NCBI GenBank assembly: GCA_036522155.1
Contig: DATDGI010000046.1
Location: 1 to 8,881 of the forward strand
DNA length: 8,881 bases
Direction of reading: 5' to 3'
From: UBA9676 sp036522155
Lineage (GTDB): Bacteria > Actinomycetota > Actinomycetes > Streptosporangiales > Streptosporangiaceae
Below the pieces are notes generated by a model. It worked only from the letters and a program-made list of their open reading frames with translations. It searched no databases and was not told the origin of the DNA. A program made the position numbers and the translations under genes. Within the stretch, counting starts at the first letter, position 1; the number at the start of each line of letters is the position of its first letter. Shown here one piece after another: positions 1 to 5,172 of this stretch.

Positions 1-2
1 AC

Positions 3-110
3 GGCGGCCAGACTTACCTGACCTACACCGAACAGGGTGTCCACTTTGACGGCCTGGACAGTCCCGAAGGCCGCGAAGAAGGCACTAGTACGGCAGCCGC
101 CATTCACTAG
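3..110 (+). other. Unidentified plus-strand reading frame running into the IS left end
   Basis: The plus-strand frame starting at base 3 is open from the window edge and stops at TAG 108-110, inside the IS left end. It reads through phrases such as TYTEQGVHFDGLDSPEGRE. If the IS and one CTAG copy are removed, this frame ends immediately at TGA (ACT AGG TGA). The insertion would therefore only have swapped the last residue for a short IS-encoded tail. I do not recognise the family. The opposite strand also has an open frame over the same 84 bases, so even the coding strand is uncertain. It may be the 3' end of a real gene or chance. Confidence 0.2.
85..88. repeat. Target-site duplication CTAG, left copy
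   Basis: CTAG directly abuts the left inverted repeat of the IS and is matched by CTAG at 1594-1597. A 4-bp YTAR-type duplication is the known target preference of the IS701 family. CTAG is palindromic, so it also extends the apparent inverted repeats by 4 bp. I read it as target DNA because of the family rule. Confidence 0.8.
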
Positions 111-120
111 CTGACCTGGG
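89..120 (+). repeat. IS left terminal inverted repeat
   Basis: The outer 16 bp (89-104) and inner 9 bp (112-120) are perfectly complementary to 1578-1593 and 1562-1570. The unmatched spacer is 7 bp on both sides. The repeat is the likely transposase binding site, and the transposase stop codon at 107-109 sits in the unmatched spacer. Confidence 0.88.
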
Positions 121-1501
121 TGATCTTGGCGTCGCGGGCGAGCCGGGTGCGTTGGTGGTACCAGGCGGCGCGGGCCTGGTGATGGCGCCGCCAGTCCAGC
201 CAGTGCCCGGCGGCACCAGGCGGGGGTGGGTGGGCGAGCAAGCGCGCGGTCTGTGGGACGGTCAGCGGGATCATGCCGGGGTCGGCGGGCGCGGGCTGAT
301 CTGGGCGGACTGCCGCTGGCGCTTGGGTATTGGTGCGGCGGCGCAGCAGGGCGGCAGTGACGGCGCAGATTGCCAGGGCCGCCGTGACCAGCACAGTGTG
401 GCGGGCGATGGCGGTGTAGAGCCGGACCTGGGCCTGGTCCAGGCCGAAGCAGCCCTTGCCGAACTCGAAGCCCTCCTCCACCGGCCAGCGCAGCCCGGCA
501 GCGCGGATCAGCCGGGACAGCGACAGTACCTGCCCCTGGGGGACATAGCAGTAGTGGAAGGCCAGCTCGCCGGTGACGCGGTGGCGGCGGATCAGCAGGT
601 GGTGGCGGGGGGAGGTGGTGGCGAGCCAGGCCCACGCATACCAGCGGGCGCCTTTGGAGCCCTTCCCGGCGGAGCGCACCTCCCAGCGGGGGGCGCCTGC
701 CAGCAGCCGGGTGGCCGCTTGCTTGCAGGTGAGCCGCACCCCGCGGGCCAGCGTGGGGTGGAAGTTCGACGGGACCCGCAGCACATAGCCCTGGCCACGG
801 GCTTCCAGGTACTCACGCAACTGGGTGCAGCTGCCATAGACCTCGTCCCCGCACACGAAGTCCAGCCCGATGCCGTCAGCGAAGACCTCGGTGAACAGGT
901 CGATGGCCAGCTGCCCCTTGGTGCGGAACACCAGCTCCGCTGGCAGGCCCATGACCTGCTGCTTGGCCGGGTCATCGATATGCTCGCGCGGGATCCACTG
1001 CCGCGCGGCGATCAGTGCGTGCCCGGCCTGTTCCCGCACATAGGCCAGGTGGACCGTGGTGATCCCGTTGGCCACCTTCCCCGCGCAGCCCAGGTAGTGG
1101 CGCTTGACGCCGGCGGTGTGCTCACCCTGCTTGACCTGCCCGGTCTCATCGACCGCCCCGACCGCCAGGCCACGCCGCCCGGTCCTGCGGGCGGCCTCAT
1201 CCAGCCCCGCCACCGCGAACCGGCGCACCACCGCCATCGCCGCCAAGGTGTCCCAGCAAGCCCGGTTGAGCAGCCGCTGGGTCTTATCCGGCGCCGCATC
1301 CCCCACGTGCTCGGCGATCGTCCAGCCGTTGCGCCTGGGGAGCTGGCTCATCACCGCGCCGGTGTACTTGCCCGCCTGCAGCCACGGCTCCACCCGCACA
1401 AAACACGGGCGCAGCAGTCCCAGCAGTTCAGCGCGCTTACGCCGGCCCAGCCCGGCGCCTATCCTGACGGCAGCAGCCGCCTCCGGTCTTGTTGTCCTCA
1501 C
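107..1501 (-). CDS. IS701-family DDE transposase
   Basis: This 464-residue transposase would bind the IS ends and catalyse cut-and-paste movement. A DDE catalytic triad fits the expected RNase H-like fold. The first Asp is D118 in VGAVDETG, the second is D219 in DFVCGDEVYG, and the Glu is E342 or E343 in LRWPVEEGFEFGKG. The last is followed by the family-typical GLDQAQVR. The C-terminal 70 or so residues are Arg/Pro/His rich. The GTG start at 1501-1499 is the first possible start in an open frame. I see no good ribosome-binding site, which is common for transposases and limits expression. There is no frameshift or internal stop, and codon use matches a high-GC host. The gene is alone in the element. 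Confidence 0.95.
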   Translation of the reverse strand: MRTTRPEAAAAVRIGAGLGRRKRAELLGLLRPCFVRVEPWLQAGKYTGAVMSQLPRRNGWTIAEHVGDAAPDKTQRLLNRACWDTLAAMAVVRRFAVAGLDEAARRTGRRGLAVGAVDETGQVKQGEHTAGVKRHYLGCAGKVANGITTVHLAYVREQAGHALIAARQWIPREHIDDPAKQQVMGLPAELVFRTKGQLAIDLFTEVFADGIGLDFVCGDEVYGSCTQLREYLEARGQGYVLRVPSNFHPTLARGVRLTCKQAATRLLAGAPRWEVRSAGKGSKGARWYAWAWLATTSPRHHLLIRRHRVTGELAFHYCYVPQGQVLSLSRLIRAAGLRWPVEEGFEFGKGCFGLDQAQVRLYTAIARHTVLVTAALAICAVTAALLRRRTNTQAPAAVRPDQPAPADPGMIPLTVPQTARLLAHPPPPGAAGHWLDWRRHHQARAAWYHQRTRLARDAKITQVS

Positions 1502-1561
1502 AAACGCATGATCGCCAGGCGGCTGCGCCCTGCACGACCAGCATCCCCAGCCATGCTCAGG

Positions 1562-1593
1562 CCCAGGTCAAACCCCAAATGGCGGCTGCCGTA
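1562..1593 (-). repeat. IS right terminal inverted repeat
   Basis: This is the partner of the left repeat: 1578-1593 (AATGGCGGCTGCCGTA) is the exact reverse complement of 89-104, and 1562-1570 of 112-120. It lies upstream of the transposase start, where any transposase promoter would have to be. Confidence 0.88.
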
Positions 1594-1597
1594 CTAG
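1594..1597. repeat. Target-site duplication CTAG, right copy
   Basis: CTAG abuts the right inverted repeat and matches 85-88. Together the copies indicate simple insertion at a CTAG site without loss of adjacent bases at the moment of transposition. Confidence 0.8.
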
Positions 1598-1858
1598 GTG
1601 AATGGTTACGTTCGGAAGAGTGCGCAGCGCCCTGAAGTAGGCGGCTTGCCGACGGGGGCCCTGAGGGTCGCTGGCCCGCCCGGAGACTCGGGCTGCGAAG
1701 TAACGAATCCAGTGGATGTCGTAGCCGGGCAGGATCTTCCGGAAGAGGCTGTCCAGGTCAAGCCACTTGTAGGCCGTACCCTTTAGAGCGCCGTAGTAGA
1801 GGTTGAAGCCGTCGACGTAGACATTGAGCCTGGGTGCCGACTGTGCCCCACCTGGAAC
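1598..1858 (-). pseudogene. NYN-domain (LabA/DUF88, PIN-like) protein, N-terminal half only
   Basis: Reading the minus strand from about 1828 gives LNVYVDGFNLYYGALKG, then YKWLDLDSLFRKILPGYDIH, IRYFAARVSG, RRQAAYFRALRTLPNVTIH. This is the start of a NYN domain, a PIN-like fold usually assigned nuclease or RNA-processing roles. The Asp and Asn of VDGFN belong to the expected metal site. The frame is closed upstream by TGA at 1861-1859 and has no ATG, GTG or TTG before LNVYVDG, so the true start is missing. Downstream it meets the CTAG and the IS. With the IS removed it would continue only to TAG at 25-23, without the TEEKGSDVNLA-type motif that normally follows. The fragment was thus probably already truncated at the 5' end, and perhaps at the 3' end, before the IS arrived. 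Family assignment is from sequence recognition. Confidence 0.8.
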
Positions 1859-1861
1859 TCA

Positions 1862-2059
1862 TTCGTCCAGATTAGCTGGGAGATTTGCCCGCCGTGTCTG
1901 TTTGATAACCAACAGGTAGCGGTGAACGGCCCACTTTACGAGCGGCTGATCACTGCCATCAACAAGACCGGTGTGCACTTGATGGATATGCGGCTCAGGA
2001 CTGACAACTTTCCTCATAACTGGGCACTCCTGGATCATTACGAAAAAAGCCGCCCGTGA
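1862..2059 (+). pseudogene. Unrecognised plus-strand coding remnant, part A
   Basis: The frame at 1862 is open to TGA 2057-2059 and reads as plausible protein: SWEICPPCLFDNQQVAVNG, PLYERLITAINKTGVHLMD, NFPHNWALLDHYEKSRP. A CPPC motif is visible. An internal GTG at 1922 could start a 45-residue peptide, but no convincing ribosome-binding site precedes it. The frame also runs back across the NYN fragment without a credible start, so this looks like the 3' part of a gene whose 5' end is gone. Composition is clearly less GC-rich than the flanking genes. I cannot name the family. The minus-strand frame over the same bases looks worse as protein. Confidence 0.35.
2043..2048 (+). other. Run of six A at an apparent +1 frame switch
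   Basis: The codons TAC GAA AAA AGC of part A hit TGA 11 bases after the run. Dropping one A joins part A to the frame of part B, giving HYEKKAARENADDLHSAVTEV. This homopolymer is the obvious site for a frameshifting indel, a sequencing error or, less likely, programmed slippage. It is not a classical -1 slippery heptamer in the reading phase used. Confidence 0.4.
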
Positions 2060-2084
2060 GAATGCAGACGATCTGCACTCAGCG

Positions 2085-2162
2085 GTGACCGAGGTCAGGA
2101 TCGACCGCAGCGATCGTGCACGCGGCCTCGCCCAGGAGCTGACCAGCCGGCGATTACCATGA
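2085..2162 (+). pseudogene. Coding remnant or leader peptide, part B, in frame with the ATP-grasp gene
   Basis: The frame starting at 1983 is open to TGA 2160-2162. GTG at 2085 is its only usual start codon and would give a 25-residue peptide ending GLAQELTSRRLP. There is no ribosome-binding site before that GTG. The part before it (AARENADDLHSA) also looks coding, which favours part B being the frameshifted tail of part A. Its stop lies only three bases before the GTG of the ATP-grasp gene and in the same frame. It could therefore serve as a coupled leader, or the TGA could be a nonsense mutation in a longer protein. The function is unknown. Confidence 0.3.
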
Positions 2163-2165
2163 GGC

Positions 2166-3524
2166 GTGGTCACCGCCAGCACGCTGACCAGCCGCTACCT
2201 GGCTGACATCGCGGCCCGCGGGGTGCCTGCCAGCCGGCTGGTCGAGGTGGCCCGCGAGCGGATCGACCTGACCGCCACCTCCTATGACGGCATCTGCCTG
2301 ACCCGGCCGGTCTTCCTGGAGCACGCCGAGTTCGCGGTCCTGCGCGATGACCTGCTGGCCCTGCACGCGGCGCTGGCCAGCCTTCCCGGCCGGCTGTTCG
2401 GCGGCGACGTCACCGCGTTCGCGCGGGCGGCCGGGATGACCGGGCCGCAGCTGACGGCCATCCAGATGGCCGGCGGCCAGCCGCCCACCCGGCTGGGCCG
2501 GGCCGATCTGTTCCGGGACTCCACGGCCTTCCGGGTGATGGAACTCAACCTGGGCAGCGCCCTGGGCGGGCTCGACAACGCCCTGCTCAACCGCGCCTTC
2601 CTGACCGAGCCCGCGATCGCCGAGTTCGTCGCCGCCCACGGGCTCAGCTACACCGACACCATGGGCGTGCTGGCCGCCACCCTGCGGGCCGAATGCGGCA
2701 TCGGGGACGGGGACCAGCCGCTGATCGCCGTCACCGACTGGCCGGACTCGTTTGGCATCCTGCACCGCCAGCTACGGGCGGGCGCGGGCCAGATGGCCCG
2801 GTACGGGATGACGGCGGTGGCCTGCCACCTGGGCGAGCTCAGCTACGCCGACCGGCGGGTCTGGCTGGACGGCCGCCCGGTCGGCGTGGTGTACCGGGTC
2901 TTTCTCATCAAGGACCTGCTCCGCCCGGAGGCAGATGATCTCGCCGGGCCGCTGCTGCGCGCCGCCGGGCGGGGCGAGGTGAAGCTGTTCGCCCCGATAG
3001 ACGCCGAACTCTACGGCAGCAAGGGCGCGCTCGCCCTGCTGTCGGACGAGGCCAACCGGCACCTGTTCACCGCGGCCGAACTGGTGCGGCTGGACCGGCT
3101 CTTGCCGTGGACCCGGATGGTACGGCCCGGGCCGGTCACGATCGACGGGGGCGGCGAGGCTGACATGGCCGACTACGCGCTGGCCGAGCGCGAGCACCTG
3201 GTGCTCAAGCCGACCGCGCTGCACTCCGGCGCCGGGGTGATCCAGGGCTGGCTCACCGGCGAAGATGAGTGGCGGGATTGGCTGGCCGCGGCGATGAACG
3301 GCCCGTTCGTGCTGCAGCGCCGGATCCGGCCGGTGGCCGAGCTGTTCCCGGCCGCGGACGGGCCGGAGCCGTGGGTGCTGTGGTGGGGTGCGTTCCTGGG
3401 CGCGCCGGGCTACGGGGGCGCGATCGTGCGGGGCAGCACCGATCCGGACGCTGGCATCAAGAGCATGCCGCACGGCTCCACCGGCACCTGCTGCTTCCAC
3501 CAGCCCGCGGCGCCAACGGCCTGA
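2166..3524 (+). CDS. Circularly permuted ATP-grasp-type ligase, substrate unknown
   Basis: The 452-residue protein resembles the glutathionylspermidine-synthase-like or DUF404/DUF407 circularly permuted ATP-grasp group, which form amide bonds using ATP. Visible landmarks in order are MELNLGSALGG (125-135, with E126 and N128), VVYRVFLIKDLL (241-252, R244), GEVKLFAP then YGSKGALALL (270-292, K286), HLVLKPTALHSGAGV (344-358, K348 a likely ATP-binding lysine), FVLQRRI (381-387) and GYGGAIVRGSTD (415-426). It has no signal peptide or membrane segment, so it should be cytoplasmic. GTG 2166 is the first start after an in-frame TGA at 2160. No good ribosome-binding site is seen, so coupling to the upstream frame is possible. 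No amidase, methyltransferase, transporter or clear precursor peptide is next to it, so the substrate cannot be inferred. The gene converges on the operon at 3554. The family call is fairly sure; the specific reaction is not. Confidence 0.75.
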   Translation: MVTASTLTSRYLADIAARGVPASRLVEVARERIDLTATSYDGICLTRPVFLEHAEFAVLRDDLLALHAALASLPGRLFGGDVTAFARAAGMTGPQLTAIQMAGGQPPTRLGRADLFRDSTAFRVMELNLGSALGGLDNALLNRAFLTEPAIAEFVAAHGLSYTDTMGVLAATLRAECGIGDGDQPLIAVTDWPDSFGILHRQLRAGAGQMARYGMTAVACHLGELSYADRRVWLDGRPVGVVYRVFLIKDLLRPEADDLAGPLLRAAGRGEVKLFAPIDAELYGSKGALALLSDEANRHLFTAAELVRLDRLLPWTRMVRPGPVTIDGGGEADMADYALAEREHLVLKPTALHSGAGVIQGWLTGEDEWRDWLAAAMNGPFVLQRRIRPVAELFPAADGPEPWVLWWGAFLGAPGYGGAIVRGSTDPDAGIKSMPHGSTGTCCFHQPAAPTA

Positions 3525-3558
3525 TCCTGGCTCATGGGATGCGGGTGGCTGGATCAGG
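3520..3558. terminator. Inverted repeat between convergent genes, possible bidirectional terminator
   Basis: CCTGATCC at 3520-3527 pairs with GGATCAGG at 3551-3558 across a 23-base loop. The arms include the stop codons of both convergent genes. There is no T-run, as is often the case in high-GC actinobacteria. The stem is short and the loop long, so terminator function is only plausible. Confidence 0.35.
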
Positions 3559-3880
3559 GATTACCGGGCCACCGCGCCCGCCGCATATCGACGCGATAGC
3601 TGTCTCCCGTGGTGCGCAGCGGCGTTCCCTCCTCCCGGTAGCGCGCCAGCGCCAGCCGCTCGTGTCCGGCTAGCAGCGAGCCGTCCGCGTGGATCACCCG
3701 CCACCAGGGGACACCGCCGCCCCAGACGGCCAGCACCCGGCCTACCTGCCGCGGGCCGCCCTGGCCCAGGTATTCGGCGATGTCGCCGTAGGACATGACC
3801 CGCCCCGGCGGAATGGTGTCGACCACGTCGAGCACCTGGTCAGCGAAGCCGTTAAGCGCCTCGGGCTGGGGGCTGGTCAT
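3554..3880 (-). CDS. Alkyltransferase-like protein (ATL, MGMT family without the acceptor cysteine)
   Basis: This 108-residue protein has the MGMT DNA-binding domain: IPPGRVMSYGDIAEYLG (23-39) and GPRQVGRVLA (42-51, with R44 at the arginine-finger position). The alkyl-acceptor motif PCHRV reads PWWRV (58-62), so Trp59 replaces the catalytic Cys. Proteins of this type cannot repair O6-alkylguanine directly. Known ATLs bind and flip the lesion and hand it to nucleotide-excision repair. The length is normal for a stand-alone ATL. The ATG at 3880-3878 overlaps the mycosin stop as ATGA, and no ribosome-binding site is visible, so translation probably depends on coupling. A similar gene (Rv3204) lies close to moeB1 in M. 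tuberculosis, so its nearness to moeZ here is the conserved arrangement. It is the last gene of the inferred operon. Confidence 0.93.
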   Translation of the reverse strand: MTSPQPEALNGFADQVLDVVDTIPPGRVMSYGDIAEYLGQGGPRQVGRVLAVWGGGVPWWRVIHADGSLLAGHERLALARYREEGTPLRTTGDSYRVDMRRARWPGNP

Positions 3881-5172
3881 GGGCCCGGCACCGGCCGGGG
3901 GCCCGCCGCCCCGCGGGATCCCCTGGATCCCCGCACCCCCCGGGTGCCGCGGGACCGCCGGGTGCGGCGCAGCCCCGCCACCGCGACGCCCGCCAGGGCC
4001 AGGCAGAACAACGCGAGCCCGGCGTAGACCGCCAGCGCGCCCTTGCCCCGCGGCGGCACCGGCACCGCGGTCACCGCGGCCGGGCCGCCCCCGAAGTGAG
4101 CGGACACCCGCACGCCCCGGGCGGTGGCGGCGTCCCGGCTCAGCCGCCCCGCGGCGGCCAGCGCGGCGGCCGCGTCGGCGGTGCCGAAGCCGACCCGGTC
4201 GTCGTAGCCGCCCTTCGGCGCGTTCTGGGCGGTGCTGGTGATGGCCTGATCGACCAGGGCCGGCGCCAGCTGCGGGTACCGGGACTTGATCAGGGCGGCC
4301 ACGCCGGAGGTGATCGCGCAGGCCGGGCTGGTGCCGCTGACCAGCCAGTACTGCCCGTCCCGGCCCTGGGCGGGCACTTTGACCCCGGGCGCGGCGATCT
4401 CCACCGACAGGTTGTCGCTGGAGAAGCCGGCCGCCAGCCCGGCCGGGCCGACGGCGCCCACCCCGAGCACGCCCGGGTAGTCGGCCGGGAACGAGTACGG
4501 GGCCTGGCCGTTGTGCCGCGCGACGGAGGTGTCCCCGGAGTTGCCCGACGAGGCGACCACGACCACCCCGTGGTCAAGGGCGTTCTGCAGGGCCACCCGG
4601 ACGAGCCGGCTGGCGGTGCCGTAACCCAGGGACATGCTGATGACCTGGGCGCCCCGTGTGGTGGCGTCGGTGATGGCGTTCGCCAGTGCCTGCTGCACCT
4701 CGGTGTTCGACTCGTGCTGGTACTTATGGAAATGCGGGTCTCCCCGGTCGGTGACCACCCGGATGGACAGCACCTTCGATGCCGGGGCCACCCCGATGAT
4801 CCCGCTCGACCCGCCCGCGTGCCCGTGCCCGGCGATCAGCGAGGCCATCCAGGTGCCGTGCACCCCCCACGACGGGTTGGACCTCGGCGTGCTGACACCG
4901 GACAGGTCGGGGCCGCTGATGACCGAACCGGCCAGGTCGGACACGGACGGGACGACCCCGCTGTCGATGACCGCGACCGTCACCCCCTGGCCCCGGGTCA
5001 CGTTCCAGGCCTGGGGGGCGTGCACCATGTTCAGCACCCAGAGCTGCTGGTCCCGCACCACATCGGCGCGAGCGGGCGCGGCGGCGGCCAGGGCGGCCGC
5101 CATCGCCACGGCGCAGGCGGCCACGGCGGCGGCCAGCGGGACGGCCCGCCGGGCTACCGCCGCCGTCAGCAT
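3877..5172 (-). CDS. mycP: Mycosin-type subtilisin (S8) serine protease, MycP-like
   Basis: The 431-residue protein is a membrane-anchored extracellular subtilase of the mycosin type, the protease associated with type VII (ESX) secretion. A hydrophobic Ala-rich signal peptide spans about 1-36, with likely cleavage after ARA36. The mycosin-like lead-in LWVLNMVHAPQAW follows. The catalytic triad is D70 in VAVIDSGV, H105 in WGVHGTWMA and S282 in SGTSPACA, with oxyanion N211 in ASSGNSGD. A Pro-rich stretch comes before a membrane helix (about 379-400) and a basic Arg-Gly tail, the usual topology with the tail in the cytoplasm. The ATG at 5172 places the signal peptide correctly. The frame is open to 5628, but that extension lacks protein character and overlaps the upstream gene. 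The start overlaps that gene's stop by 7 bases without a visible ribosome-binding site, suggesting coupling. No EccB, EccC, EccD or WXG100 gene is present, so the substrate and any ESX partnership are unknown. Confidence 0.92.
   Translation of the reverse strand: MLTAAVARRAVPLAAAVAACAVAMAAALAAAAPARADVVRDQQLWVLNMVHAPQAWNVTRGQGVTVAVIDSGVVPSVSDLAGSVISGPDLSGVSTPRSNPSWGVHGTWMASLIAGHGHAGGSSGIIGVAPASKVLSIRVVTDRGDPHFHKYQHESNTEVQQALANAITDATTRGAQVISMSLGYGTASRLVRVALQNALDHGVVVVASSGNSGDTSVARHNGQAPYSFPADYPGVLGVGAVGPAGLAAGFSSDNLSVEIAAPGVKVPAQGRDGQYWLVSGTSPACAITSGVAALIKSRYPQLAPALVDQAITSTAQNAPKGGYDDRVGFGTADAAAALAAAGRLSRDAATARGVRVSAHFGGGPAAVTAVPVPPRGKGALAVYAGLALFCLALAGVAVAGLRRTRRSRGTRGVRGSRGSRGAAGPRPVPGP

Larger units (their letters stand above)
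89..1593 (-). mobile_element. Complete IS701-family insertion sequence, 1505 bp
   Basis: The element is bounded by inverted repeats at 89-120 and 1562-1593. The outer 16 bp (TACGGCAGCCGCCATT) match perfectly, then 7 bp do not match, then 9 bp (TGACCTGGG) match again, giving 25 of 32. It carries a single uninterrupted transposase gene on the minus strand whose stop codon lies within the left repeat. CTAG flanks both ends. The intact ORF, ends and duplication suggest a relatively recent and possibly still active insertion. No cargo gene is present, so it is a simple IS rather than a composite transposon. Confidence 0.92.

Noticed and set aside
1..84. Second half of the NYN gene on the minus strand left of the IS
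   Set aside because: The in-frame continuation gives VPSSRPSGLSRPSKW and a stop at 25-23, without the expected motifs. A different frame ends QVSLAA, weakly like DVNLA, but the match is too short to trust.
152..1597. 481-codon plus-strand open frame across the IS
   Set aside because: It lies antisense to the well-supported transposase, has low-complexity Gly/Ala/Pro/Arg content without a recognisable motif, and is a by-product of high GC in the third codon position.
1598..1786. 62-codon plus-strand open frame beside the IS
   Set aside because: It is antisense to the clearly recognisable NYN-domain fragment.
2043..2049. A AAA AAG programmed -1 frameshift site
   Set aside because: The reading phase is GAA AAA AGC, not A AAA AAG, and the needed shift is +1, so a classical slippery site does not fit. 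An indel is simpler.
1859..2182. 107-codon minus-strand open frame
   Set aside because: No recognisable family, Ser/Arg-rich composition typical of a shadow frame, and the plus-strand frames over the same bases look more protein-like.
2772..3500. 242-codon minus-strand open frame, and the similar 203-codon frame at 2154-2765
   Set aside because: Both are antisense to the ATP-grasp gene, rich in Gly/Ala/Pro/Gln/Arg/His, with no domain signal.
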